Source: Pyrrhoderma lamaoense (Eukaryota > Basidiomycota > Agaricomycetes > Hymenochaetales > Hymenochaetaceae). From it: a stretch of 64,000 nt of DNA. This document shows, piece after piece, positions 1 to 12,710 of this stretch. The DNA lies in contig NBAZ01000020.1 of assembly GCA_002794735.1 (NCBI GenBank), positions 1 to 64,000 of the forward strand, written 5' to 3'. Position numbers and translations under genes: made by a program. The notes beneath the pieces were generated by a model. It saw only the letters and a list, made by a program, of their open reading frames with translations. It searched no databases and had not been told where the DNA came from. Positions within the stretch are counted from its first letter, which is position 1. Every line of letters begins with the position of its first letter.

Positions 1-810
1 AGCTTGTACTGTGGTTAACGCGGTTTGTTGCGCACCTGACGCGGACGCGAGTTGAGTTTGCAAGTTGAAAGATAGGTAGCTTGCTCATGCACCGACTGAG
101 ATAATGAGTTTATAGCAGAATGTATTGCGTCCCGTATAGCTTTTTTCATAGTATACACATAAGTTTTATAGACCTCAAATGAGATGGACTGATTATCCAT
201 ACAGCTGTAAGATGCTCTAACCGCTCTTCAGTTTTATTGCTGATGGAGTTATGTGCCTCAAATAGCCTATTAAGTTTCGTACTGAGGGTTGCCTCACACT
301 TCTGTACTATATACCGTTATACGAGGTGAATGGATGGTGTCCAAAAAGAGAAAGGCAAAAATAAAAATTTAACATACTGGTATCAGCAATTTCTAGTGAT
401 GACTTTTCACAGACTGTATCAAAAGATGTACGAGCAAGCTGCATTTCCTTAAGAGCTTGTTCGATACAGGCACCTAAGTTATCCATCCGAGTAGAAAATT
501 TCTGGACACAGGCTTGTGTATCTAACAACAGACTTCGAGACAGGAAGATAAGAAAGAATAACATTAGATAGGAGAAAATGTAGGAGGATGCACGAGCATT
601 TTATTACATTCGTGTTGATCCGACACGGTCTGGAAGATGTATCGGAGGGACATTTATGTTTTTGTTGGTATTACCGTCAGAAATGCGAGGAGGGGAGCTT
701 AAGGTATTATCCAGGTTCAATGGTGGGAGACGGCCCCAAAGAGGGAGTTTGGGACGACAAGATGGCAAAGGAGGATTAGAAGATGCTTCATAAGATTGCG
801 TCAAAGTCAT
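1..810 (-). pseudogene. Coiled-coil protein gene, left copy, frameshifted
   Basis: This is the mirror copy of the gene at 62214-63843. Exons read on the minus strand are 810-608, 532-378, 306-203 and 95 onward. The first three are open and nearly identical to the right copy (start MTLTQSYEASS, later LLLDTQACVQKF). In exon 4 a single A is missing near position 66 (TTTCAACTTGC here, TTTCAACATTGC on the right). The frame shifts after HEQATYLST and stops at about position 15. The exon 3 donor is also GTATGG instead of GTATGT. The product would be truncated before the main coiled-coil region, so I call it a pseudogene; whether further sequence lies beyond the edge is unknown. Confidence 0.75.
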
Positions 811-1778
811 TTGGCTAGGAGTGAAACGACCACAGTTAACGGCGTTGATGATGTAAATATAAGACTAGTAGACAGTGTGACGAGCATCCATCAATACATG
901 CTCATTATGTAAGCTATATCAGGTTGTTTATGACGTAACTGAGATTAATACTGCTACAGCCTGGTATTTATCTTGTACTCTCGATAAAAATACAGCTTGT
1001 GGATGGAATCTTCGCAATTTTTTTGATTTACATCATTGAAGATGTTGTCTCTTGTATCCAGCTGAAGTTAGGTAGATGAGAGATCAGGCATTATACAAGG
1101 TAGAGCAGTCTAGGTCATTGTTGATATATGCACACAATGATAACTCAAACGCCATTTAATTCTGTTGTCCTCTCTGGGAGTGACGGTTACTAATCACGAC
1201 TAGTCATACAACTTTCCATTCTTTTTACACAGCTTTAGCATCGTCCCTCTATCTATCTTCTTTACATATCGATCTCCCTCACGGATTCATACGAGTATGA
1301 TCACATATATTTTATCTGCATATCCTAGTAATAACGGCCACTTATCTCTGGAAACCGCTTGCTGGAGCCGACTTATATCCAGTTATTTTTTCAAATAATT
1401 CTCTGTTGTATACAATTATCAACGCATATCGAACGGAATATTGTCAAATTAATAATAGCCGTAGATAGTATGATGCAGAAAACTGACACCTGGAGAGTAT
1501 CCAAAGAAATTCAGAGTAAAAAAAGAGAGCGATAAAAGAATAGTAGACAGACATAGCTATCCTTACAACTATCACGTTCACGTCCACATGGTCTTGTTCT
1601 ATCTTCGATATCGAACAAAATATACAATAGAAGATGGCCTAGCCACTCTACTAGTCCATCAGAAGAACACCACAGTGGCGGTTAAGTAGCCTAAACTCCA
1701 GGGATCTCGGTATATTACAACAAGATCCCTATTCCATATTTCATAAAAGCTAATGAGTGATCCCCGCCAACATAGAAT
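811..1778. other. Intergenic DNA between coiled-coil gene and X copy A
   Basis: This roughly 1-kb stretch lies between two divergent genes and has no long open frame. It is mirrored at about 61250-62213. It includes short segments related to the upstream regions of the other X copies. Confidence 0.5.
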
Positions 1779-1903
1779 TCTCGGAACGAGATCTTGGTCG
1801 AGTATAAGCTATGAGCGTCCGGAGGATATTTGTACCTGACATAATATTCCATCAGTAAAAAAGTACCCTGCATCTAGGCATTCTTGCCGAGTAGGATAAA
1901 TAG
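1779..1903 (+). promoter_or_regulatory. X-family promoter module, copy A left
   Basis: The 13-bp palindrome TCTCGGAACGAGA lies at 1779-1791 and a TATA-like GATAAATAG at 1895-1903. They are 169 bp and about 60 bp upstream of the ATG at 1960. The same arrangement precedes most other X copies. Confidence 0.6.
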
Positions 1904-1959
1904 GACAGTTGTCTCAGAGCAGATTCCCTCAATCCTCGACTACATCCTCATTCTCCCTG

Positions 1960-3119
1960 ATGTCCTTCCCCTTTCCTCACCCATTCATACTTGGTCAAGA
2001 GAACCAGCTCAACCACACCCTCACTGTTCATGATGGTCCTTCCGGGCTACATGAAGGGGAGTTATACTTCAGAAAGCGGAAGAGGACGCAGCCAGACGTG
2101 TCCTTGAAACACAAACAACAAAGAAATGTAGAGTCCAGTATTCTGCAGACAACTGCGAAAACAATGAACATTGTACACTTCCATTGGGCAACGTCCCAGT
2201 TTCGGATCTGAGTCCCAACTCTGCCCCACCTGCTCCAGCTACGTCAAGCCCGACTTGCTTCAATCTGCCCTATGGAGATTATCTACAATACCCTGACCTC
2301 ATACTCGGAGGACATCACATGTGTGATCCTGATTTTTTCAGACAAGGGTCAGACCAAGGAGCCATCGGTCAGAGTAGTCTACAACGTCTGCCTTCTCTGG
2401 ACGTTGGCCAGACGCTTGACTTTCCACCTTGGGTGCAGGGTACAGACCAGGCAGAGGTAGCCTCTTGGTCTGATCGATATGAAGATAAACACACGGTCAC
2501 GGGACCAAGTAAGTCCTTCTATCTAACTTTGTATCTATTTGTGATGCTTATCTATGGATCATCGCACTAATTAAGACCTTCCGTTCTCAGATTCAATTTT
2601 ATTCAGTCCCTCCCAACAGGGGAATCCTACTCAGAATCATAACCATGTACCTCTCCAACTCAGCAACAGCTCCTCCTTACCACTGCCAACACAGTTCACT
2701 CCTGGACTCGGGCATCACATGTACGGTATATTACCATTGGAGCAGCCAGTGAGTAAATTGGCTATTTCGAAGAGACATGGGACAACAAGGACGACTCGCG
2801 TGCGAAATGTAGGATTGGAAATATTGAAAAGAATGGACCAACACTACATGACTGTCTAACTCATAGTGTTGCGTCGATGATGGCATCTACTGGTTCTCGA
2901 TTCCAGTCAACCAAGGCACCGATGCAAGTAATGAGCTCACAGACGGATCCTTCCATTCCGCCGGTCGACTCCACATGGACAAACCCTACCGACGTCGAGT
3001 CCTTCTCATCATATGAGCCCACATTGCCTAAGAAGAAATCAAGAACCGGAAAGAAGGGAAAGCGGACAAGTATTTACAAACGTATCAAATTCATACCATT
3101 TGAACCACTATCCAATTAA
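1960..3119 (+). pseudogene. X-family copy A, left arm, frameshifted
   Basis: The copy starts at ATG 1960 (MSFPFPHPFILGQENQ) and keeps the KRKRTQ motif. The frame is lost at about 2105-2130, where the sequence of intact copies reading APKKKC is altered; the correct frame resumes at about 2184 (LGNVPVSDL). The usual intron follows THTVTGP-like sequence near 2510-2590. A second frameshift lies near 2790, after SKLAISKRHGT. The C-terminus (KKKSRTGKKGKRTSIYKRIKF) is still open to 3119. At least two lesions make it a decayed gene. Its arm partner at 59943-61066 is broken at a different first lesion. Confidence 0.75.
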
Positions 3120-5115
3120 AAGTTAGAGGACATCGTTCTTCTACTGTATAAGCTCTTACTGTACTATAGAGAGGAGATAGTCAAGGGAGACGAAGAAGAT
3201 ACAAGCATTAGACGACAATGAAGATCCTCCAAGTAATCACAAATCTCTCAAGTTTATACATTCTGATATTAACAGTATAAAATATTGTAGTCGTTTGTGA
3301 ATAACGCAGTGTAGTTTCAGGTTGTATATTCTTGTAATGCGGAATGATCTTGTCGCTCTGTAAATTGAATAAGCTAATATTTGTAGGAGTGTTCTTAAGT
3401 ACAATATATACGTGTATACACATATACCCTTCTCAAAATACTCGGAGTAAACATACTTGAACTAACCGCTGGCGGTACTCACTCGAAGTGGAGATATCAT
3501 ATATGGACAGAGGTTTCGAATGTGTAGGTTACGGTGCACCTGCTAATCAATATCAGTATAGAAAGATACAGAATATATTAATGTAAATATCTCTCGCAAA
3601 TTATTGGATAACACTATTGACAATGTTACTTCCTGTATAGAAATAAATAGACGAGATGGCGGACATAGCGTAAGGAGTCACTATTGATAGAGGCGAATAC
3701 AATGATATCAAGTTGATTAACATATCTCTATAATCTATTGTACTTACTAAGGGGTGACGGTTACTAATCACGAAAAGAAAGGCCATCAACAGATACACCC
3801 GTCGAATATCATGAAAGAATGTTTGCCCTCGTTTTCAATATGTACCTTGCATGTATATCTCCTATAATGACTGCTTATAGCACATCGGATGGGACCTATA
3901 GTATAGTATGCCTGAGAAGTGCTATGACTCGAGTGGTACCACGTGTGCTTAGTACTACATCAATTGTCAAATTAGTCTGCACTATAACAAGGACAATACC
4001 ACGGTTTCATATTGTCGTACCACACCAGTGGAATAACGTAAACTATTATATCGTTATTAGCTCATATACCACTTGGAATAATCGGATTAAATGGTGACGG
4101 CTATCCAGCGAGGTTCTTGGTATACATATACCACAATTCGAAGCCTGGACATCACACTCGGAATTGCTTAAGCGCGGCCCTTGCGTCACTATATTGCCTG
4201 AGTCCCTTGCTCTTCCTGGCATAGCCTTGCTTCTTATTCGACTAATACTTATGACTGGGCCCTCGCGGCATGGCCAATCCGTATATTATTTCAATACAGG
4301 TGATTTATCACGGAGTCTAGAATATGTAAGACGGGTAGAACGTAAAAAGAATCATGGAATAAATTGCAGGGTCATATTATCGCGAATTGTTTATTCGAAG
4401 GTCGAACTCCCAGTGAATATCGTGTGCGGGTGCAAGCTGGTAAACCTAGACAATAGAAAAGAAGCATGACTATGGATAACATATCCTCGCTTACTAGGTA
4501 TCGCCACAGAGTAATAGGGTTTGTATCCCATCAAGATCCCTATCGAAGTACAGTCTAGCTTCCTTCCATTCCACTTACACCCGCAATAGCTTCGTCCCTC
4601 TCAACTTCAATCTTCCTTACATCCGATCCCTCTCACGGCGTGAATAGGATCACAAAAAATTTAAATCGCATATCCTAGAAATATTGACCACTTAACTCTA
4701 GACACAGCATGCCGGAGCTAATCTACGTCCAATCACCTTTTGTAATCATCCTCCTATCGTATACAATTCATCAAAACTATAGTACATGTCGATGCCGTGA
4801 CGGTTTGTGAAGAACCCTGGTCCTATTACTTGATGAATATTTGTGAATTTTTAGAATAGAGATGACTGGATGACAGAATAGTAGACAGACGTAGCTATCC
4901 TTAAAAAAACCGCATTCATATTCACATGATCTAGGTCTATATTCGATATCAAACAAAAAGTACAATAGAAGATGGCCTAGTCACTCTATCAATCCATCAG
5001 AAGAACATCACAATAGCGGCTAAGTAGCCTAAACTCCTGAGATCTCGGTATATTATATCAGACCCTTATTCCATATTTCATAAAAGCTAATGAGTGATCC
5101 CCGCCAACATAGAAT
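3120..5115. other. Repeated intergenic DNA between X copies A and B
   Basis: The segment is mirrored at about 57975-59942, and parts are directly related to 38185-39670 and 44100-45430. Short open frames exist on both strands (for example 3819-4097 and 4164-4469 on plus) with hydrophobic stretches, but they are interrupted differently in each copy. I see no gene I can support. Confidence 0.5.
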
Positions 5116-5243
5116 TCTCGGAACGAGATCTTGGTCGAGTATAAGCCATGAGCGTCCGGGGGATATTTGTATCTGACATAATATTCCATCAGTAAAAAAC
5201 ACCCTACACCTAGGCATTCTTGCCGAGTAGGATAAATAGGACA
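5116..5243 (+). promoter_or_regulatory. X-family promoter module, copy B left
   Basis: The palindrome TCTCGGAACGAGA is at 5116-5128, 168 bp before the ATG at 5296. A GATAAATAG TATA-like box and a GGACAATTGTC palindrome follow at about 5231-5247. Confidence 0.6.
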
Positions 5244-5295
5244 ATTGTCTCAGAGCAGATTCCCTCAGTCCTCGACTACATCCTCATTCTCCCCA

Positions 5296-6722
5296 ATGTC
5301 CTTCTCCTTTCCTCACCCATTCACGCTCGGCCAAGAAAACCAGCTCATCAACACCCCCAGATCCATGGTGGTCCTTCGGGACTACAAGAAGGGGAGCTAT
5401 TCCCCAGAAAGCGAAAGAGGACGCAGACAGAGGTGCCCCTTGACGCACCCAAAAAGAGATGTAGGATCCAAGATTTTGCAGACATCTGCAAAACACATGA
5501 AAACAATACACTTCCATTGGGCAACGTCCCAGTATCGGCTCTTGATACCAACCCTGCCCCACCTGCTCCATCAAGCTCGAACTGCTTCTTCAGTCTGACT
5601 CATGGAGATCACTTTGCCGAACCCAGTCTAGGTACAGATCTCCTAGGGCAGGGGTTTGAACAAGATGTCTTCGTCCAAAATGGCGTACATAATCTGTCAC
5701 CATTGAGCGTTGGTCAGGCATTTGACATTCCGTCCTGGGTGCAGGGCGACAACTGGGCCAGCCTGGTTAATCGATCCCAAGATAAATTTACACACACGGT
5801 CACGGGACCAAGTAAGTCCTTCTGTTTGTCTTTGTTATTTTTGTATCTATGGTTCATCGCATCTTCCGTTCTCAGATCCAATTTTATTCGGTGACTCTCA
5901 ACAGAGTATTCCTTCTCAGAATCTCAACCGTGTACCTCTCCCACTCAGCGATGACTCCTTACCAATGTCAACGCAGTTCACTCCCGGACTCATTGAATCT
6001 CTCGGAATGTATGATGTATTGCCTTTGGAACAGCCAATCAGTAAATTGGCCATTTCAAAAAGAAACGGGAAAGTCAGAGACGACTCGCATGTGAAATGTC
6101 GGATTGGAAATATTGACGATAACGGACTTGTGCTACACGGAGCAGATGGCTGTCTAACTGATAGTGTTGCGTCGTTGATGCCACCTGCTGGTTCTCGATG
6201 GCATCTGACAGGTCCACCGATGCAAGTTCTAAACTCGCAGATGAATCCTTTCACTTCACTGGCCGACTCTTTGCGGTCGCTCCCGGCCTGCACACAAACC
6301 TTATCATCATGTAGTCCCTCAATGCCTACGTGGATGAACGACACTAATCATCCCGAATCAATCACGTTGCCGGATCTATATCCTGGAAACCACCATATCC
6401 CATATATACAATGTGTTGGAGATAATACTCTCACTCACGATACTACACTCAAGGTATCAACACAGATAGCTCCCTTGCACAACCATCATTGCCCTCCCCA
6501 GAGAGTTTTGGCATGATGGAGCACTCTCAGGTTTCCCGAATAAAGGAGAGTGCGGCTACACCCGTACCTACTAAGGATACTCAAATGAAAGATGCGGGTG
6601 GAGGGAAGACTATAGGAAAACAAAAACTAAAGAAGAGATCAGGAACTAGGAAGAAGGATATCCAGACAGGTACTTACAAAGAAATCAAGTTTGCACCCCC
6701 TTATACCACTCCGTCCAATTAA
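5296..6722 (+). pseudogene. X-family copy B, left arm, two 1-nt deletions
   Basis: Exon 1 would be 5296-5811 and exon 2 5876-6722, with donor GTAAGT and acceptor CTCAG. Exon 1 is 516 nt, one base short of the required phase. A C-run at about 5351-5357 has five Cs where the intact F copy has six, so the MSFSFPHPF start leads into a wrong frame. Exon 2 is also one base short, at about 6470 (CTCCCTTGCAC here, CTCCCCCTGCAC on the right). The central block QPISKLAISKRNGKVRDD and the tail KKRSGTRKKDIQTGTYKEIKF are otherwise preserved. The two small deletions suggest recent inactivation. The right-arm partner has a different lesion. Confidence 0.8.
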
Positions 6723-7305
6723 CAATTAGAGCACGTCATTTTCTACTGTTTAGGCTCGTACTGTACTTGTATGTAATAAGTAACGTATCAACTAGCTCAT
6801 GAGGATAATCTTATCATCATCTCAAAATCTCAAAGCGACATATATATATATACTTACAATTTGGACCCAGACTAGAGGAATACGCTACCAGCTCGATCAG
6901 TATAAGCTGAAATGCATAGGTCTTGGATATTGTACTCAATCAGAATATTGCTCGGATTTGTCAGAACTAAAACTGAATGACTATAGTGTAACGAGGGACA
7001 ATATCTTATGCAATAAGCAGGAGAACTTTACCTGTGAATAAAATCAAGTATAATTACTTCTAAAATAGCACTCCTTTCAAAACATACAGATAAAGTCAGA
7101 ATACAACTGTCAATAGCTAACTGTTAGTTGAATAGGATAGTCTGAAATTTATGAGTTAAGTATGCTCGTAAGTATCTGCCTGGCATCCATTGTTCCCAGA
7201 TTCTAACTTCTTTTCAGGACTTCGTGCTCCTTTCGACTTCCAGCCACGTGTGTATTGCATTTTAGCACCCTTAGTGGATACGGGAGTAGCCATACTCCCA
7301 TTTAT
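6723..7305. other. Intergenic DNA between X copies B and C
   Basis: This is the tail-to-tail space between convergent copies B (+) and C (-). It contains a plus-strand open stretch at 6799-7041 that I cannot connect to any family. The segment is mirrored at about 55778-56338. Confidence 0.5.
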
Positions 7306-8632
7306 CTAGCTAATCTGAGAGAGCTCCGTTATTTCAGAGCTCTCAGAAGATGCCGATGACGATAAGGATGATGAGGATGATGATGAGGATGATGATGAGG
7401 AGGATGAAGAGGAGGATGAAGAGGAGGATGACGATGAAGAAGACGAGGAAGATTTCACAGATGTATTTTTCTGTATTGTGGCTGTGGACCCACTGACGTG
7501 TGTTGAGATATCGTCTTCAGGACTTTGGAAGTCTTCAGTCTGCAGGAGATTGGGTGGCAGATATGGTAGCATGTTTAGCCCTTGATGGCTAGTATCCTCT
7601 ATCAGCGTAGAAAATGAGATCTCATATAAGTATGAAGGCTGGGTAACCGTGGGGTTGGTCCATGTAGGGTCGAACGGTATAATGGATGGATAAATCTGCG
7701 GCTCCACGATGTATTCATATTGAGAATCATTAGAAGGCATCGATGATATCACGATATTCGTTGGAGGATTATATGCACCATATAGTGCAAGTCCATTCAT
7801 CACAACGTTATAATATCTATCCCTTACACTTGAATCGTCTCTATACCTCCCGCTCCTCTTCAAGATACCTACTCTACTTATTGGTTGCACTGCTTGCTCT
7901 GATGGTGGCACATCATGCACTTCGAGAGAACCTTGTATATGATGCATGAATCCGGGATTGTGTTGTGTTGAAACCGGTAAGGATAGGGTATTTTCGAATG
8001 GCACAGACACATATTCCAGATATTGATCAGAGGGCCGCTCTTGAGAGTGTGTGGATAGGTTGGAGTCTAGGAACGGAAGATTATTATGCACCGTAAATAG
8101 AGTTATAGGTATAAGATGACTATGACTTACCTGGCGTGTAGGTATCTTGGGGTTGATCAGCTTCGACTTCGGCCTCGGCCTCAATTGCTTGGTTGACACC
8201 CTCAATCCAGGAAGAGATATCTAATCTCTGTCCAGTGTACAAGGAAGACAGACGATCATTTTGTCTCAAATCTTGATTCTGGAAACCAGTGTCAGATGTA
8301 TGTTGTAGTCGATGGTCTACGTCAGACAAGTATGAGTGATTCAAACTTGGTTGGATTGGAGTGATGAGGGTAGGGTGACGGTCGAGAGACGATTCTGAGG
8401 CAGCGCCCAACGGGAGTGTAAGAGCTTCATGACTTTTGCGCTGAGGTGCGAAATCTTGATTCCTACATTTCTTCAGCGGGCCGCCGAGATGCGCCTCTGG
8501 CTGAGCCCTTTTGCGCTTCTTGTACGAGTTATCCCTTTCGCATGGCCCAAGAGTGCCGTTACTAGCCGTGAAGGAGTTGCTAATGTGGTCTTCTTGACTG
8601 AGCGAGAGTGTATGAGGAGAGGAAAGGGACAT
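7306..8632 (-). CDS. X-family protein, C-type, left arm (intact)
   Basis: I do not recognise the function. The exons are 8632-8131 and 8066-7306, with donor GTAAGT, acceptor CCTAG and a 64-nt intron in phase 1. The product is 420 aa. In order it has a Ser/His-rich start (MSLSSPHTLSLSQEDH), a basic KKRKRAQPEA and PLKKCRNQ region (about residues 35-60, likely nuclear localisation), an acidic EAEAEVEA stretch just before the intron, the conserved block VGILKRSGRYRDDSSVRDR, and a C-terminal run of about 30 serines ending SSESSEITELSQIS. It lacks the Lys/Arg-rich tail of the other types. The matching right-arm gene (54445-55777) is also open, which suggests selection. Its orientation is opposite to copies A and B. 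Confidence 0.72.
7330..7450 (-). repeat. Serine-codon microsatellite in C copy
   Basis: On the coding (minus) strand this is a run of TCN/AGY-type units (TCATCC, TCCTC, TCTTC) encoding an almost pure serine tract. The plus strand reads as GAT/GAG/GAA repeats. Length and interruptions differ from the right-arm tract at about 55625-55735, which has Phe codons inside. Confidence 0.85.
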
Positions 8633-8695
8633 TAGGGAGAATGAGGAGAGGGTGAAGTTTAGGACGGGAGAGAAACCACTCCAAGACAGCTCTGC

Positions 8696-8809
8696 CTTTT
8701 ATCCTTCTCGGCAAGAACAGATAGGGTATTTTTTATGGAGTAAATTATCAGGTACAGATACTCCGCCGGAGGCTCATGGCTGCTACTCGACCAATATCCC
8801 ATTCCGAGG
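8696..8809 (-). promoter_or_regulatory. X-family promoter module, copy C left (diverged)
   Basis: A TATA-like box (complement of CTTTTATC, 8696-8703) and a decayed version of the palindrome (8797-8809, TCCCATTCCGAGG on plus) lie about 65 and 165 bp upstream of the ATG at 8632. The spacing is kept but the palindrome symmetry is lost. Confidence 0.4.
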
Positions 8810-10775
8810 ATTTCTTGTTGGTAGGAACCACTCATTAGCATATATGGATTATGAAATTGGGCATTGTTGGAATTCCATCGAGATCTCGCGATTTGATGCT
8901 ACTTAGCCGCTACAGTATTGTTATTATAATTGATTGCCTAAAATGGCAGGACCATTGCCTATTGTATATTTTGTTGTTATAGAAAATTGAACAAAAACAT
9001 GCGAATGTGACAGTTGTGAAGATAACTACGTCCGTTTGGTATGCTTTCATTGTTCTCTACAGCTCATTCATCTCGGTTCTTTTTCAAATCGAAGGTTCAG
9101 TAGCTATTTCGCTCCCATATACAGGCTATCATTGTACGATAGGTAACATGATAAGACTAGAAGGATATAAGTCAATACCAGACCCTGACGCCGAGACTGT
9201 CATCTGATAAAAGCTTAATGGTCGGTGTCACCAAGATTGAAATATCAATTGGACCATATGTACTGCTCCTGCTCGTGTTCTTCTGTGAGATAAATCGAGA
9301 TGTAGAGAAAATAGAAGTTGAGGGAGCTTGAGATAATGCAGGGTTGTATAAGGAGTAAAAGGTTATAAACGTGCTCATTTACTCTGTGCCGACGCCCAGT
9401 AAGCGAGGACATGTTATCCATGGTCTTCCTTCTCTTCTATTGTCTCGACTCACCATACATGATATCCACTCAGGATGTGTCCTACAACCCAATAAATAGC
9501 GGCAACATGACCTTACATTTTCTTCCTTGGTCTCTCCTATCCACGTTCTACCCATCCTACATATCCTGGACACCAAGTATATTACATGGACTATTAGCTG
9601 GCCTGGGCCATGTTGCCGATGTAGAAATAAGGATAAGCTTAGAAGGCAAGGTTATGTCGGGATGAACAAAGGGAAAACAGGTAATATCAAAGCGCAAGGG
9701 CCATGCTCAAGAAATGCCGAGTGTAAGATCCTGGCTTTGAATTATATACACCATTGTATTTGGTTGTTACCAACTTATCCAACAAACAATAGTCATTAAC
9801 AATCAATCTGGTTATTCCTATCACTATATGAGCTAGTAGTACTTGTAACAGTCCGCATAGATCTACCAGTGTAGTACAACAACAAACAAATTTTGGGGTA
9901 TTGTTGTAATGATAAGCGATGTAATAATGAGCATGCTTATACAATCCATATCGTCGATGATACCATACAATGAGAGCTGAGAAATATACCCACCAATCCA
10001 TTCTGTAACACCCTATTCTGACTATCAGCTATACCGTGACATACATCCACGTCCGCACATATTTGACTTCCCCACTTCGGATCGATAGTCTACTGTGGGT
10101 GATACCGAGCTATGCTATAACCTCAATGTTGGTGTGCATCAGTATCACGAATGTGTATTTGTAACATCATGCAATTCCAATGCGTGCTCTTCTTTTCCTT
10201 CATTATCTTCGCCTTCTCTTCCTGTATATTTTACTCATATATCTTACCTGAGAGTCTAGCCCTACCGCTACCTACTAAGTGTATACACAAATACTAGTTA
10301 AAAAATATTATAAAGAGCCTAAAGTACATGTAACTAGGGCTCGAGCTTATATACGATCAACAAGGGTGATTTCATCGTCGCCAACTCATACTAAGGTATC
10401 GTTGGAAGTATAGAAAAAGAGAAGGGGAGATGTGTATACAAAACACTTTCTGGTCCTTTCTCAGATTTTATTGGGCAATCAGTCTTTTCCTCATTGCAAA
10501 CGAATATACTATGAAACTACATATCTGTTACTTACATCAGATTATAATATATTATACTGCATATGCCAGATTGTATAAGCTTGAGACAATTGTAACTACT
10601 TGAGGGATTTTCATTTTCATCCGGTATTGATGTCTTCTTCGTCCTCCTTGACCCTTTGGTCCTCCTCCACCCTTTACATTTCGGGCCATGTGAGTTAGTG
10701 CTTTCATTAAATATAGTCATAGTCACTCGAGTATCGTCGTTGTAGACTCTGCTTGAGAGAAGTAAGGCATGACAT
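8810..10775. other. Intergenic DNA upstream of copy C
   Basis: The segment is mirrored at about 52340-54280. Several 60-100 aa open stretches occur on both strands (9007-9207 plus, 9411-9665 plus, 9687-10001 minus). They look like diverged relatives of the DNA upstream of the other X copies, with stops and frame breaks. A fragment resembling X 3' flanking sequence lies at 10532-10726 (minus, Lys/Arg-rich short frame). Confidence 0.45.
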
Positions 10776-11521
10776 TGAAAACTAAACTTTTGGTCAGATT
10801 TTGACCTTGGTGTTGTATTTAGTGGCGAGGACGTGGGGTTTAGAGTCTTCCTACACCAGACACGATGCTCAGGCTAAGATTTGGGGGCTAAAGAGCGAGA
10901 TACTCGACCTCGGCCGTCCAGCCGAGATCTCGGTCGGACCCTGGAGACTGATAGAGACCTTGAGGCAAGCTGAGACTTCACAGACCAGTAAAAGTAGTAG
11001 ATACGTATAGAACAGAGCCCCGACCGAGGCTGTAGTTTGAGGTAAAAGTGTATGTATTTCAGTCCGCCCGGACGACTTGCAGTACGGTCAGAGCGTTACA
11101 AGCGCGCCCGGGCAGCCTAATAAAGCAGCAGAGAAGTAGATAAAGGGTACAGGCGACTATTAGAGAGCTACTCGGGGGGGGGGGTAGAAAGATAGGGACC
11201 GAGAGGAGTAGCTAGGAATTGATTGATTGACTACGGCCTCAAGTCTGGAGGCTTACATAGCAAAACGCGAGATAAAGGGTAGATAATAAGGAAAGCATGG
11301 CGTCCAGGTGGCTATATGCCACTGGACAAAGGGTTTAAGCTATCAGAAACGAGGGGGTCGTATAAACGAGCCCTACCCTTGAGTAAGAGTAGAAAGTGAA
11401 GCTAAATAGTAAGAGAAATGAACGAGGCGCGCGGCCGAGTAGTAGCAATGGACTTCTCGGGCGAGTTAGAAAGTGCATTATAAATGCACTACGACCGGCC
11501 AAACACTTAGCTGGTCCTACA
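10776..11521 (+). mobile_element. LTR-like insertion, left arm only
   Basis: This 746-bp segment begins TGAAAACTAAAC and ends CCTACA. It is similar over its length, in inverted orientation, to 12711-13452 and to the right-arm copy 50505-51232. The equivalent right-arm position (about 52335) is an empty site: the flanks GGCATGACAT and ACC(T)...ATGAAGATAT are contiguous there. It contains a G homopolymer near 11175. The TG...CA ends and lack of coding capacity fit a solo LTR; a non-autonomous DNA element is possible. I see no clean target-site duplication. Confidence 0.6.
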
Positions 11522-11746
11522 ATATACCTATATGAAGATATTCACGACATATCTGTGAAGTGTTTCGAGTATGCAGTCTGAAAATTGACTGGCTGGGCAG
11601 TTGCAGATGTGTCATATTCCTATCGTCTACGTTTTGGGGCTAGATATAGTCGGAAGTTAAGGGAAAGAAAGAGTTCAGATTCTGAAAGAATAAAAATTCT
11701 TCTGTAATTATTTCACTCATTTTTGGATTCAAATCCAATCCACTAG

Positions 11747-12260
11747 TTAATTGCACAGGAAGGGTGTTCTAATTCCGTGAGCTCGGAGGTATCCTTGCAT
11801 AAGATTCGCGAGTTTTGGGGTGAGCGGTATCGTCATCGAGAATATGGTATCAACGGAAGCGAGTGAGGCAGGTAAGCTGCATTGAGTTGATATCTCATGA
11901 TGAGGAAGGGGTATATAGGTCTGAGATTGAAGAAGGATTGCGTCAAAGTTCTGCAAATGAATACAAACAATTCACCTGATCCCGTGACTGTGCTTGAGTA
12001 TCGATCAGGAAAATGATATTGTTGACATCCTATACCAGTTCAGAATATCCTCCACAGACCTCCACCTCGCATGCACCTAACAGTACATCGCCTTGTAACG
12101 CTTGGAGACTCGTTTCTCGTGTATATTATGACAAGAGGGATGGTGCGTAAAACGTAGGTTGGGTACTTGTGACAGCACCGGGTCAACTTCCAACGGAAGT
12201 GTATGTTTTCTATGTTTTCTTTTCCCCTTCAGACGCAGATTCATCAAATCTACATCTCTG
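11747..12260 (-). pseudogene. X-family copy G remnant, left arm
   Basis: This is a degenerate fragment of X exon 1 (TLPLEVDPVL, related to TLPLGNVPVS) and of the exon 1 end (a CACAGTCACGGGA-like splice region near 11970-11990) followed by an exon 2 start. There are several stops and gaps. The mirror copy is at about 51600-52140. No functional product is expected. Confidence 0.55.
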
Positions 12261-12339
12261 GGAGGCTGTGTCGGGCCACATGCTCTGTTGTCCCAAACAA
12301 TTGGGGTGTAACGAGTACAAACTCGATATGTTTGCATAT

Positions 12340-12710
12340 ATCCTGGACATCCTTGTTCACAGATCCTGTCTTCTTCTTTGTGTTTCGTGTTTTTTTAGCC
12401 TTCCAGCTGAGAGTGCTATTTAATTCCAGAACTCTCTGAAGAGAACAGTTCCAAATGTGCGGGGAAAGGTGTCAGTATCGGGGACACGAGTTTATTGGAT
12501 GATGTCGGAGTATTTTTTTCCAGGAATTTGGGAGTGACGTCTCGATGTTTGTAGTACCATTACATACAACCTGTGGTGCAAGTCTGTTTCCTTCAATACT
12601 TCCATCGAAGCTCCAAATCTGCATCTTTCATATACATCTTTACTGAGTTCCCCGTTCCTTTTGAGATGGCCAATTTACTGATTGGCTGCTCTAATGGTAG
12701 TACAACACAT
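12340..12710 (-). pseudogene. X-family copy D, 3' part, left arm
   Basis: The minus strand resumes X exon 2 immediately after the LTR-like element with LPLEQPISKLAISK. It contains a degraded version of the 57-nt F-type intron (CTACTACAAACATCGAGACG), then a decayed C-terminal region. It was probably continuous with 13453-14145 before the insertion. Confidence 0.6.

Noticed and set aside
9411..9665. Hydrophobic open frames in repeated intergenic DNA (also 3819-4097, 4164-4469, 38502-38891)
   Set aside because: Homologous copies are broken at different points and substitutions fall at all codon positions where compared by eye, so I could not support coding.
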